64,000 bases of DNA, from assembly GCA_948567375.1 (NCBI GenBank), contig OX419760.1:2356001-2420000 (forward strand), read 5' to 3'. This DNA comes from Lunularia cruciata (taxonomy: Eukaryota; Streptophyta; Marchantiopsida; Lunulariales; Lunulariaceae). Shown here piece after piece: positions 47,101 to 53,657 of the stretch (its first letter is position 1; the number at the start of each line of letters is the position of its first letter). The notes under the pieces are model-generated. The model ran no database searches and was not told the DNA's origin. It saw only the letters and a list, made by a program, of their open reading frames with translations. Made by a program: the position numbers and the translations under genes.

Positions 47101-49435
47101 ACCAGGACATGTGCCCCTAGAGCTTTCACTTGTCGAGGCTGCTCTGCAAGTAGCAGGATTATCCAAACCTACTGAAAAAGGCTCAGTCACTACGTCTATT
47201 ATTCAGCCCACAATTTTTAATTATTTACAGTCTGAAAAGCTTCTCCAAGATCTTGCATCAGTATCTCCGATGCAGGTAAGTCTTTTCACCAGTTTAACGA
47301 ATTCTTGGTTCTTGAATTTCCTGTAAGTGGGGCTTATTCTGCTCTAAACTGACTTCTGCTCACGTCGGAGTTGCAGGTGCTGGACATTTTGATGAGTGCA
47401 TGTAGAGAAGGCTGTGGACGAGGCCTCATCCGTAGGATATCAGCGGTTGCCCAGATCGCAAAATTTTTGGACATCTCTTTCAACGAAGCATTTGCAAAAC
47501 AACCTACACAGTTGCTGCAGCTGCTTGCTCTCAAAGGTCAAGATGCTCTCAAAGAAGCAAAAGTACTTGTTGCCAATCACGCTATGATTCCCGCAACTGT
47601 AGCACGTATACTGGCCGAATCATTTTTGAAGGTATCCAACTAACTACACTCCAACCTCATGTCAGAGTGCCTGAGTTGAAAGCACTTCCTTTTCCTTCTC
47701 GCCGACGGTAAAGCGACAACGTGCATGAGCAAAACCGTTTCGTTTCTTCACAGGGTCTCTTGGCTGCACACCGGGGAGGATACATGGATTCCTCACAGAG
47801 AGAGGAGGGCCCTGCTCCTCTGCTTTGGAGACCTTCTGACTTTATACGCTGGGCAAGAGTTTGTCCATCCGAGCCTGAAATTGGTCATGCCCTGATGCGG
47901 CTTGTCATCAGCGGCCGGGACATGCCCCATGCATGTGAGGTGTGTACCAGTGTTTTAGGTACTCTAGTATTTGTGCTTGGTTTCCCACAACTCGCTAATT
48001 TGTTGAACTTTCTGACATGTGTTAGTTTCACCCATAAGCAGTGTTCACATATCACTGTGTTCCTTTACAGGTGGAACTCATCATCTTGGCCCATCAGTAC
48101 TACGAATCGTCTGCTTGTCTTGATGGAGTTGATGTATTGGTGGCACTAGCTGCAACGCGGGTGGAATCATATGTTTCTGAAGGGGACTTCGCATCACTGG
48201 CACGCCTTGTCACTGGAATCAGTAATTTCCAAGCTCTACGTTTCATACTCGATCTGCTCATAGAAAACGGACAGTTGGAACTTCTACTTCAAAAGCGTTC
48301 CGTTGTGGATCCTGTCTTGGAATCTTCTGCTTCTGTACGAGGCTTCCGGATGGCTGTACTATCGGCGCTCAAGCACTTCAACCCCCTTGACCTCGATGCG
48401 TTCGCAATGGTTTGTTTCATAACCTTTGAAATTCTTCCTAATATGTAAAATGATTGACTATCATTCGCAAGTCCTTGTCTTGTTATCTTGTATCTTATAA
48501 TATAAGATACAAGATAACATAACATATCATTATTATTATTGGATATTATTGGAGATTTTGTTCCACTTTGTATCTTTATTCTGGTAGAACTTCAGGTTAT
48601 TTCTCGTAGACATATTGATTTGAGGTTTTCTGTACGTTATACTTAACTCAACAGGTCCTCCTTGTCAATCTGTGCGCAGGTGTACAGCAACTTCAGTATG
48701 GCTCATGAGATGGCTGAGTTATTGGAATCCAGAGGGAACAGAGGTCTGCAACAGTGGAATGAGATATCTCGCCTGGATGGAGAGCAGATGGAAGAATCCT
48801 TAGACATGATGCGCTTCTACGTCGAAGCAGCTGAAGTTTATGGTGGAATAGACGCTGGAAACAAAACCAGACGTTGCTGCGCACAGGCCCAACTCATCTC
48901 ACTCCAGCTGAGAATGCCAGAAGAGCAGTGGCTTAATCTTTCGGACACAAGGGCCCGACGCTTGCTTGTCAGTCAGCCCCGATTCCAAGAGTCCCTAATT
49001 GTTGCTGAAGCCTATTCTCTCAATCAGTCAGCTGAGTGGGTTCCTGTAATATGGCAACAAATGCTTGTGCCAGGACGCATTGATCAGTTTCTGAACGAGT
49101 TTGTGGCTTCGTTGCCACTCCCACATTCTATGCTGGTGGAACTTGCACGCTACTATCGAGCTGAGGTGACAGCAAGAAGTGAAGAAAATCACCTCGACTT
49201 TTCCAAATGGTTGACTCCAGGAGGTGGAGTACCTTCGGATCAGCTAGGCAAGTCATTCAGGTCAGTCCTGAAGCACACTCGCGATATCAAGGAGCGGTTA
49301 CAGCTTGCTACTATTGCCACAGGCTTTACAGACGTCGTTGATGCTTGCTTGCGCGCCCTTGATCACATGCCTATCACTTCAGGGCCACTGATTTTAAGGA
49401 AAGGTCATGGTGGCACATACCTACCCATAATGTAA
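5163..49435 (+). CDS. SPG11: Spatacsin (SPG11-type), complete, 24 exons, 3,491 aa
   Basis: Coding exons: 5163-8127, 8299-8374, 8622-8744, 8891-9137, 17378-17914, 18199-18384, 18740-19054, 19320-19991, 20282-20678, 21194-21333, 29085-29264, 29477-29680, 29887-30459, 30784-30843, 31277-31602, 31702-32164, 32832-33290, 45870-45986, 46192-46313, 46498-47275, 47377-47631, 47754-47939, 48071-48409, 48680-49435. The sum is 10,476 nt in one frame. The N-terminus has the plant spatacsin signature LQLHSWG followed by SPSRQLLLLQS and LLLPL. Downstream blocks ENGWSLR, CELCGLSANLLRLDVAALRRIS, RCLLQLL, HEMAELLESR and the terminal LRKGHGG recur in land-plant spatacsins as I know them. The C-terminal exons hold the spatacsin C-terminal domain. 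In animals spatacsin works with spastizin and AP-5 in lysosome reformation; the plant role is poorly known. No frameshift or premature stop is seen. Length is close to, slightly above, flowering-plant homologues. Introns 4, 10 and 17 are giant and repeat-filled. Confidence 0.93.
8299..8374 (+). CDS. SPG11: Spatacsin exon 2
   Basis: Acceptor GACAG, donor GTAAGT. Encodes GWSLRLLRLRRLQLALDF followed by an EEIE motif, continuous with LCLEN of exon 1 as in plant homologues. Too short for ordinary ORF calling. Confidence 0.92.
8622..8744 (+). CDS. SPG11: Spatacsin exon 3
   Basis: Acceptor CTGTAG, donor GTGTTT. Encodes ALEALVHVGAAESGVL and LLFAA-like VLFAALELML, then DNELAQASR, matching the conserved LEML...LRLLFAA...DNE...ASR block. 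Confidence 0.9.
8891..9137 (+). CDS. SPG11: Spatacsin exon 4
   Basis: Acceptor CCGCAG, donor GTATGT. Encodes LLSLAASFTTKLVRQHG and an LEVIRSLQDRL motif, the counterpart of the plant LALAT.FATKMIRKYG...FLEIIRNLQ block. Followed by the 8,240-bp intron 4. Confidence 0.92.
9138..17377 (+). repeat. Intron 4 repeat array (structured repeat family, sense copies)
   Basis: Diverged copies of one pyrimidine-rich, non-coding repeat family, all in gene-sense orientation. Block A (from TTGGCACTCATGAG through GCACTGATGAAG to CCAGTCC) occurs at about 9778-9998, 10510-10744, 11347-11558, 13930-14162, 15741-15917 (truncated) and 16361-16558. Block B (GAGTTCTGGAT...CCGTTC-NNN-GAACGG-CTTCTG) occurs near 9667, 11290, 12000, 12379, 12810, 14808, 15135, 15670, 16297 and 17026. 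A third segment with CCCGAGGC motifs (about 10010, 13395) precedes some A blocks. Open frames here are hydrophobic and Cys/Ser/Leu-rich, as expected of pyrimidine-rich DNA, and are not genes. Confidence 0.85.
17378..17914 (+). CDS. SPG11: Spatacsin exon 5
   Basis: Acceptor TGCGCAG, donor GTTTGT, phase 0 on both sides. An acidic variable linker leads into MFARWEKENVDAYGVVRDAL and RLALAVAQLH, then IGRGIVYELLCK. The latter are conserved spatacsin motifs. Confidence 0.92.
18199..18384 (+). CDS. SPG11: Spatacsin exon 6
   Basis: Acceptor TTGCAG, donor GTAGTG. Encodes GKTGVALAALRRLGEDIE and LLERVSLTE, matching the conserved LQRLGEDIE block. Confidence 0.93.
18740..19054 (+). CDS. SPG11: Spatacsin exon 7
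   Basis: Acceptor GAACAG, donor GTAAGT. Begins RIYPSSSFWSTYGARQ and ends WDQLTIDR, both conserved in plant spatacsins. Confidence 0.93.
19320..19991 (+). CDS. SPG11: Spatacsin exon 8
   Basis: The acceptor was chosen at GATTCAG (19313-19319) after a pyrimidine-rich tract, because only this site keeps frame with exon 7 and gives IDR-ILLEQP. Upstream AGs at 19284 and 19293 break frame. Contains SWEARLEFNIAHHNWEEV. Donor GTAAGT. Confidence 0.88.
20282..20678 (+). CDS. SPG11: Spatacsin exon 9
   Basis: Acceptor TTTCAG, donor GTAATT, ends in phase 1. Contains GDCQWALWLLYSRL, EYDASFANAR, TVDDMAEAGGELMAL and CTLENLKPGLQRFPTLWRSL, a highly conserved spatacsin block. Confidence 0.94.
21194..21333 (+). 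CDS. SPG11: Spatacsin exon 10
   Basis: Acceptor TTGCAG, donor GTATTG. Encodes LSQYLHWREGLF and GDTSLLQMMPRWLPQ, then RRLLQLTVQ. Followed by the 7,751-bp intron 10. Confidence 0.93.
22449..23105 (+). pseudogene. Reverse transcriptase fragment 1
   Basis: Open from about 22485 to the stop at 23103. Translation shows GIPMGTPCAVFVANLYLFTYE and the catalytic RYVDDLLVVGS, typical of reverse transcriptases of Penelope-like or related non-LTR retroelements; I cannot decide the clade by eye. Upstream to about 22170 there are coding-looking stretches in other frames (APSANDLWKDAFRC-like), implying a longer decayed ORF. It is truncated at 23105, where the family repeat resumes (CTGTTTATTTGATGCATCC). Not intact. 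Confidence 0.75.
26951..27400 (-). mobile_element. Solo LTR, copy 1
   Basis: About 450 bp, + strand ends TGATAAGAACC...CTGACA. Flanks AGCTT (left) and AACTT (right) are a possible 5-bp target duplication with one change. On the minus strand a TATA-like GTATATAAGAG lies inside, consistent with an LTR promoter. About 90% like copy 4 by eye. Confidence 0.7.
29085..29264 (+). CDS. SPG11: Spatacsin exon 11
   Basis: Acceptor GAGTAG. Encodes SWEETIQKAIEEELY before the junction. The only frame-keeping donor is GAG|GCAAGA, a GC donor. Without it the frame stops at TAA 29271. Confidence 0.85.
29265..29476 (+). other. GC-AG intron 11
   Basis: Donor GAG|GCAAGA, acceptor TGTCAG. The GC donor keeps frame and joins conserved EEELYAPSTE to DSGFGCEHHL. 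No GT gives a frame-compatible alternative near the conserved end. Confidence 0.8.
29477..29680 (+). CDS. SPG11: Spatacsin exon 12
   Basis: Acceptor TGTCAG, donor GTTGGT. Encodes GCEHHLRRGRALAAFNSLL and a linker with EEKLLAT; the EHHLHRGRALAAF motif is strongly conserved. Confidence 0.92.
29887..30459 (+). CDS. SPG11: Spatacsin exon 13
   Basis: Acceptor TTGCAG, donor GTAGGT. Contains FFCELCGLSANLLRLDVAAL, SLVTAFCRAHNLPLS and ends LARDNDW. All are conserved in plants. Confidence 0.94.
30784..30843 (+). CDS. SPG11: Spatacsin micro-exon 14 (20 codons)
   Basis: Acceptor GGCACAG, donor GTAAAC. Encodes VGFLAEAQLEGCPLDILLSV, continuing DNDW of exon 13 exactly as homologues read DNDWVGFL.EAQ. At 60 nt it would be missed without homology. 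Confidence 0.93.
31277..31602 (+). CDS. SPG11: Spatacsin exon 15
   Basis: Acceptor TAACAG, donor GTGTGC, ends in phase 2. Encodes VAKDFTDARLQSHLLTVL, LRWPLLAVVASCF and PLSCLTVWLEITAAR. Confidence 0.93.
31702..32164 (+). CDS. SPG11: Spatacsin exon 16
   Basis: Acceptor AAACAG, donor GTAATG. Encodes ETSAIQVSDAAAQ, GAAVEATNAL, a basic RTCAKRRRRM stretch that could be a nuclear-type basic motif, a Ser/Gln-rich linker, and FLPFIRFLQ. Confidence 0.92.
32832..33290 (+). CDS. SPG11: Spatacsin exon 17
   Basis: Acceptor TTTCAG, donor GTGATG. Encodes AFSQMRISEASAHLASF, YERRCLLQLLSGSDFGDGG, RRMYWKIQLAEP and HHVTETQ. Followed by the 12,579-bp intron 17. Confidence 0.94.
33960..35250 (+). repeat. Most complete single unit of the intronic repeat family
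   Basis: One apparently uninterrupted unit. CCCGAGGC/CCCAAGGC-rich 5' part (about 33975-34020), pyrimidine-rich middle, block A (34530-34767) with its hairpins, a spacer ending GGTTACATTAGATGCATTC (about 35115), then the terminal block B hairpin (35207-35250) followed by CATATACC and TA-rich sequence. No protein is encoded. Element boundaries are inferred from where similarity between copies stops; no target duplication was found. Confidence 0.55.
36411..36745. other. Unrelated AT-rich segment within the intron 17 array
   Basis: About 335 bp of AT-rich sequence with no blocks of the surrounding family, between a TATATA run and a resumed repeat unit (CTTACTGGTGGTCTATTACA). Possibly an inserted element; no termini recognised. 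Confidence 0.4.
37010..37165 (+). repeat. Tandem duplication of a block B 3' end
   Basis: TTATGGATTTATCACTATTC, the following GCATTGTGCATCACGGACAT and the B hairpin with TATATGTATATGACACT occur twice (about 36905-37040 and 37045-37170). Both copies end in GACACT, and the second runs straight into the reverse-transcriptase fragment. Confidence 0.75.
37164..37646 (+). pseudogene. Reverse transcriptase fragment 2 (C-terminal part, same family)
   Basis: Begins with GCCAGAGGAGGAGGGAT, homologous to 22893-22909 in fragment 1. Shares THFGT.CNYL and KITQDDFHIFISIHD, then continues past the point where fragment 1 ends, through KSYLVACRKLIDNF and a LIRRKFCSVLQREKD motif. The two fragments overlap by about 70 residues. 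It starts abruptly after CATATACC-type repeat sequence and the frame ends at TAG 37646. Confidence 0.7.
38647..38786 (+). repeat. 71-bp tandem duplication inside block A
   Basis: GGCACTTTAGGGGAGCAACC through GAATTTTGATACGAGGG occurs twice head to tail with essentially no change, so this duplication is recent. Confidence 0.9.
39480..39886 (+). repeat. Tandem duplication of truncated block A
   Basis: Two adjacent copies start at ATGTCCAAATATAGTTTGCAG (about 39491 and 39707), run through GCTACTGAGG.ACTGATGAA and end near GTTGCGATATAC. The second copy is split by solo LTR copy 2. Confidence 0.8.
39887..40418 (-). mobile_element. Solo LTR, copy 2, with captured flank
   Basis: The LTR body 39887-40356 is followed by 48 bp (40357-40404) that is the exact reverse complement of the left flank of copy 3 (40767-40814), and then a second copy of the LTR terminus (40405-40418). 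The whole 532-bp unit is bounded by the 5-bp target duplication CATTA (39882-39886 and 40419-40423) and splits a repeat unit whose uninterrupted form reads GATATAC.TTATATCCTGTCC. Confidence 0.88.
40815..41286 (+). mobile_element. Solo LTR, copy 3
   Basis: 472 bp, TGTTAGTTGTG...TTCTCATCA (TG...CA termini), flanked by the perfect target duplication TACCT (40810-40814 and 41287-41291). It interrupts a repeat unit that elsewhere reads GCATTCTACCTTATGGATTT. Contains a tandem run of ATACATGA(C/T)TAG-type units (about 40852-40915) and a TATATATGAG box near 40978. Forms an inverted pair with copy 2. Confidence 0.93.
43968..44419 (-). mobile_element. Solo LTR, copy 4
   Basis: 452 bp, begins TGATAAGAACC on the + strand, flanked by the perfect target duplication TGGTA (43963-43967 and 44420-44424). 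The outer terminus has mutated from CA to TA. Same subfamily as copy 1. Confidence 0.9.
44901..44935. repeat. Near-perfect palindrome in intron 17
   Basis: AGAGTGGAAATC (44901-44912) and GATTTCCACTCT (44924-44935) are perfect 12-bp inverted arms around an 11-nt centre that is itself partly self-complementary (TTCT/AGAA). Confidence 0.9.
45713..45743. repeat. (TA)n(TG)n microsatellite in intron 17
   Basis: Eight TA units followed by about seven TG units, about 125 bp upstream of exon 18. It follows directly on the last block B, like the TA runs behind other copies. Confidence 0.9.
45870..45986 (+). CDS. SPG11: Spatacsin exon 18
   Basis: Acceptor TATGTAG, donor GTTTGC. Encodes AEAMVTEWRELLWDVPEE and ALWNHCQALF, continuing HHVTETQ of exon 17 across the giant intron. 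Confidence 0.94.
46192..46313 (+). CDS. SPG11: Spatacsin exon 19
   Basis: Acceptor GTTCAG, donor GTAAGA, ends in phase 2. Encodes AGKFFLKHADAVE and ELHNILLLALQWLSG. Confidence 0.94.
46498..47275 (+). CDS. SPG11: Spatacsin exon 20
   Basis: Acceptor CTGCAG, donor GTAAGT. Encodes VYPLHLLHELETRVWLLAVE, a long Ser/Lys/Arg-rich variable segment, then SWEERVGEREVERAVLALLE and AAKQLQQKLSPG. Confidence 0.93.
47377..47631 (+). CDS. SPG11: Spatacsin exon 21
   Basis: Acceptor TTGCAG, donor GTATCC. Encodes GCGRGLIRRISAVAQIAKFL, SFNEAFAKQPTQLLQLLALK and ARILAESFLK. Confidence 0.94.
47754..47939 (+). CDS. SPG11: Spatacsin exon 22
   Basis: Acceptor TCACAG, donor GTGTGT. Encodes GLLAAHRGGYMDSSQ, EEGPAPLLWR and CPSEPEIGHALMRLVISG, near-invariant in the family. 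Confidence 0.95.
48071..48409 (+). CDS. SPG11: Spatacsin exon 23 (start of C-terminal domain)
   Basis: Acceptor TTACAG, donor GTTTGT. Encodes SSACLDGVDVLVALAATRVE, GDFASLARLVTG, LIENGQLELLLQK and RGFRMAVLSALKHFNPLDLD, the core of the spatacsin C-terminal domain. Confidence 0.95.
48481..48519. repeat. Perfect 39-bp palindrome in intron 23
   Basis: 18-bp arms (48481-48498 and 48502-48519) separated by AAT, inside the 270-bp intron 23 of the gene. AT-rich, so it may be a decayed microsatellite-like inversion. Confidence 0.92.
48680..49435 (+). CDS. SPG11: Spatacsin exon 24 (C-terminus, stop TAA)
   Basis: Acceptor GCGCAG. Encodes VYSNFSMAHEMAELLESRG, YVEAAEVYGGIDAGNKTRR, CAQAQLISLQLRMPEEQWL and ends LILRKGHGGTYLPIM, the expected family C-terminus. 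The stop codon is 49433-49435. Confidence 0.95.
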   Translation: MYSNFSMAHEMAELLESRGNRGLQQWNEISRLDGEQMEESLDMMRFYVEAAEVYGGIDAGNKTRRCCAQAQLISLQLRMPEEQWLNLSDTRARRLLVSQPRFQESLIVAEAYSLNQSAEWVPVIWQQMLVPGRIDQFLNEFVASLPLPHSMLVELARYYRAEVTARSEENHLDFSKWLTPGGGVPSDQLGKSFRSVLKHTRDIKERLQLATIATGFTDVVDACLRALDHMPITSGPLILRKGHGGTYLPIM

Positions 49436-49720
49436 TCACTCATCAAATGAACGTTAGTGTTTCAGGTATATCTAGTAATGCAGAAGTGAGGCCCTGTCAG
49501 TCATGATTTTTGTGTAAACAATAGATTTGGGGTTTTGTACATCACAGGAATATAGATGAGAAGAGAAAAGGAGAGTAGAGATTTGCTTGTACTTAAGTGC
49601 ACCAGAAGGCATCTTTATCGTCATCAATGCGGACATTTTCTTTGTATTATAGGAGAGGTGTATTACCTGATTCTTCGGATCATATGTCATCCATTTATTT
49701 GGTCTTTATCGTTCCACACT

Positions 49721-49726
49721 AATAAA
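49721..49726 (+). terminator. Candidate polyadenylation signal of the spatacsin gene
   Basis: AATAAA about 290 bp after the stop codon, at a plausible distance for a plant 3' UTR. Plant poly(A) signals are loose, so this is only a candidate. Confidence 0.4.
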
Positions 49727-50947
49727 AACGCACATACGTAATTTCACATCTTCCCCTCCTGGCTGGAGGGAATTCATTTTATTTCCTTACTAAAGTAAGC
49801 TTCTTTATTACTTCTTTCCTATTCTAACGAAGTTCAGGCGAATATCTGATTCTGTATTTCATATATCAATTATTCTGATCCCAGCAGTTACTGTGACGAA
49901 AGCCTCCATCATTAGTCTCACTAATCAGACGAACAAGAGTCATCTCTGTTTCCCTTAACTTGCTGGTCAAATTTCGGTTGCATCATCAGGGACAGTACTA
50001 ATGGAGGAGGATGTTTGTGACTGCTTCTCTCCCGAGTTGTTATTGCAATGCTAGTCCTGTAAGTCCTAACAACCTGCGCATATATAGTTGTCGTTTGACT
50101 ATGTGCGTAGATTCAGTTAGTTACAAATGACAAATTCTGAATGAATGGCGTTGAATCTATTACACATGATCCAACACACCTGATCTTAAAGCGTCATCGG
50201 TATGATGGCATACCTTTTATTTGATGGATGAATTACTCTTGAAAGTACTTGGCCTTGGTGAGGGTATTGTTTAAGCCCTTGGGAACGGTGGCCCAAAGCA
50301 AAGTATGTTAATACACATCAAGGCCGAATACTTTTACCGCTCAGGGACACTCACTTGATGGTGCTGAAAAGTAAGCAGCCTTTTCCCTTCTCCAGGCAAA
50401 CTAAATATGCATTTACCGAACTCCTTCACTAACATAATACACTTAAGAAATTCTTCTGTCTTTAATACTGTTCGCATCACATTTTAGGACTGGAGTTCCC
50501 CTTTCCCACATAATAGGTTTGCTCTGAGTGTTTACCTTTTGATCTAGCACAAACGCATCTGCAAAGGCGATAATTTATTCGAGTTATGGTTTCATTTAGG
50601 AATCATGAAACACATAGAAGGGTGCGGGGTTTCCAAATTGATCGTTCCGGAATTACCCCACAAAGCAAGATGAAACGAAAGAATGGACTTTAAATCCGCA
50701 TTAGGGGTTTTCAAATTTAGCTCTTGGCAGTCGATTTACACGGAATGTTTATTTCTAGGTATTCAATAAAAGTTTTACTGATACCCGACTTGAGGGTACA
50801 CATGAATTTTTGGGTACTCTACCCATAGCCATAAAATTCACGGGAAAAAAAACATGACCCGCAGCATTTTGACATGACCCATAACCATAAAATGCTACGC
50901 GGATTCCATAAGATTTTAATTGGAGCATTAGTTGAAGTATGAATTGA

Positions 50948-50978
50948 ATGGGATTCAAATTTTGAATTTGAATCCCAT
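50948..50978. repeat. 14-bp inverted repeat with TTG loop
   Basis: ATGGGATTCAAATT (50948-50961) and AATTTGAATCCCAT (50965-50978) are exact complements. GAGTTTGAATTTGA repeats follow directly (50978-51002). Confidence 0.92.
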
Positions 50979-51439
50979 TTGAGTTTGAATTTGAGTTTGA
51001 ATCTAGTCCCACACATCACATGAGAGCAAGAAGCAAACAGTACGAGTTTAGACATCTCGATACTTCCCATTTCTTCTTTTCCCTCTTTTCTCGCTTTCCC
51101 CTTTCTCTTGGTATCAAGTTAAATGTGAACTTTGCAATTTTTTGGGTGTGATTTTATTGTAACTTTTGCAATGTTATGTATTAGTAGTACACACGAAGCC
51201 TTTTAAACAAAACTATAATGAGCATTCGGCGGATAACAAGAAATGAAGTTTGGGGGGCCTCAAGTTGAGAGTTTTGATGCACTTGTGAACAAGTAGAGTG
51301 AAAATGATGGAAATCATGAAAACATGCTACAATTGTTACTTAGGTTGTAGAACTTTGCACACCATTCCAGATACCTGTCAAGTAGAGGGTACTGAGTTTG
51401 TAGCATATGCTTTGTATTGACATTCTTATGAGGGTTGGA

Positions 51440-51830
51440 TACTATTGCATTTAGGCAACTGATGCAGATGGATATATTATCTTTTCATGCTTTGGTGAAT
51501 ACTATCAAAATCATCCCGTGTTTAAAACTACATCAAATAGAGATCAAACTCTTGTTTGGATGCAAGTCGTGCTAGCTTTTGATAAGTTTGGACACCATGG
51601 GAACGGGGTATCTATAGCAAGAGGGTTAAATATATGGAAAGTGTAATGCATTGAACACCAACAATATTTACTAGATGATTTTGGTTATGCCCCAATGTTT
51701 CATCATGTGCCTTCCTTCAAAGCTCTCAAGAGAAGGAAGATTTCAGTAAATGTATTGCTCATATCTATGTGCTTAATGAATATCGTATTGGAGTCTTGAA
51801 AGCACAATGGAATTATGAGAAATAAAGTTC
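51440..51830 (+). pseudogene. PIF/Harbinger-type transposase relic, internally deleted
   Basis: Frames read HPVFKTTSNRDQTLVWMQVV, then LAFDKFGHHGNGVSIARGL, resembling the N-terminal part of Harbinger transposases. After a stop come YLLDDFGYAPMFHHVPSFKA and, in another frame, LNEYRIGVLKAQWN, resembling the C-terminal DDE portion (..YLLADSGY..PPFKA and RNE..IGILK.RW). The central catalytic part is missing. Family assignment rests on these motifs only. Confidence 0.65.
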
Positions 51831-52418
51831 AGTTGAATGATCTCTAGGAATGACTTTTTGTTAAAGTGTATTAGTGTTTGTATAATTTTGCACCATTTCT
51901 TCATTAGTAGGTTTGATAAATGAGTGAAACAAGATTGCAATTTTGGGAGAAATTTGAGTCCTACTTTGTTGACCAAGGTGGTAGTGAGCAACATAGAGAT
52001 ATTAGAGAAGAAATTTGATTTTTTGTGATGCAATATTGTCTTGCATTCAGTCGCTAACCAAGCGAGGTTCTTGAATACAAGATAATAAAGATAAATATAT
52101 TTGTATGTTTTATATTGCAATAAAGATCTCAAGGATTGTGTTGCTCTCAAGAATTGTTTTACAAAATGGTTGGAGGGTGACGAATTTGCTCAAAATCTGC
52201 TTGCAAAAGGGCCAAGTATACACGGGATGCATGAAAGTGATTGTGACGGTGAGATTGATAGTATGCACAATATGTGGGATACATGACCGTGCGAGTATGG
52301 CGGAAGATTGATATGAATTCTGAAGTGTAAATCGAGTTGAGTGAGTTTATGAAAAGGGTATAATGCCAAGAGGTTACCCTCTTCCTATCAATAGGCGCTT
52401 GAAAAAATGATAGTATAT

Positions 52419-52483
52419 ATTTGAGTTGAAACTCATTTCTAAAGGATATAGATTTGAGTTGAAACTCATTTCTAAAGGATATA
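52419..52483. repeat. 33-bp tandem duplication
   Basis: ATTTGAGTTGAAACTCATTT with the following CTAAAGGATATA is repeated exactly (52419-52450 and 52452-52483). Each unit contains the small palindrome GAGTTGAAACTC. Confidence 0.92.
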
Positions 52484-52549
52484 AAATTAACATTTTACTA
52501 GTGAGAGGGTGGTTATAAATTTGAGGTTATGGAACTCATTTTTTATTAT

Positions 52550-52745
52550 CAAAAGTGGGAGAGAAGGTGACAGTGGAAGAAGTGTAACTTTAGAAAGTTT
52601 GAGAGTAAGTGAGAGTGGGTAAGAGATGAAGAATTGAAGGTAGGGAGAGAGGAAAGATACTCCTTGTGACACTGGAAGGAAGGGAGGCGAGAGAAGGTGA
52701 AGGAAAGAGAACGTGAAAGAAAGGAGGAGAGATAAGATGAAGGAG
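52550..52745. repeat. Purine-rich (GA-rich) tract
   Basis: Almost continuous G/A on the + strand (GAGAGAGGAAAG, GGAAGGGAGGCGAGAGAAGG). Low complexity. Could form a triplex, but is more probably simple-sequence decay. Confidence 0.7.
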
Positions 52746-53601
52746 AAGATTTTGAGAGATATGGCTATGTCTTGATATTAGAGATGGTGGAAGAAGATCA
52801 CATGGAAGAAACTCAAGAAGGACTATAGCTCAGGAATCTTATAAAACTGTGTGATCATAAAATTGTAGATCATATGATATACATGAGATGGTGTTTGCTT
52901 TAAAATCATCAAATTAGGTCAACAATGGAAGAAATTCAAGAAATTGACCTTGATGCTATGGGTTTGAAAATATGGATTGCTATTGAGTGCCCCTTGTAAG
53001 ATATTCCTCTAATTTGAGTATTTTTGAGTCAATTGTAAACTGAATTTACAATAGAAAATTGCCAAATTGATCAGATTGATTCACAAATTACCTCCACAAA
53101 GATAACATAGACCTAAACTTAACCCCACATGGTCTGCACAGCATATGAATTATGCATATGAGTCTTGGTTAGTGTGGTTTGTATGGGTTTTGATATCTCT
53201 CTTTTGATCTTTCACTTAGATTTCCAGATTTCTTTTAGGATTGCTATCTTCTTACTTGCTTACTATATGATTTGATATGATTGTGCTATCCAAGTTCTAT
53301 TATGTAATGTGAGCTGGTCTCACTCATGAAAAACCCTCAATGGCAATAAGATAGTGCACCATGGAGTAAGAAGTTCAAAGATCAAACTCCATCTCATTCT
53401 TCCAATCTAAAACTTCAAGGCACATCCAAGACTCAAGCTATTGTCTACTAGAGAACTCAATGAGAGACAAATAGTTGCAAATGAAGGGATGGTAAGTACC
53501 TCCTACCCCTAGTTTATATACTTGTAAAATAATTACACACAAAGTTACTAATTACTAGAGCAACTAGAGTTACTAAGCAAAAATTCATATAAAGTCTAAA
53601 G

Positions 53602-53602
<1 letters not shown>

Positions 53603-53655
<53 letters not shown>
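53603..53655. repeat. (TA)n microsatellite, 53 bp
   Basis: Uninterrupted alternating AT, about 26 dinucleotides. Confidence 0.95.

Positions 53656-53657
<2 letters not shown>

Larger units (their letters stand above)
49436..51439. other. 3' UTR then intergenic; no gene recognised
   Basis: The first few hundred bases are presumably the 3' UTR. After that there is AT-rich DNA without a supported reading frame. At 50820-50900, CATGACCC and ATAACCATAAAA-type phrases repeat in degenerate form. Confidence 0.5.

Noticed and set aside
5163-49435. Several separate genes instead of one 44-kb gene
   Set aside because: All conserved blocks are collinear with one plant spatacsin, splice sites are present at every break, and the summed frame closes exactly.
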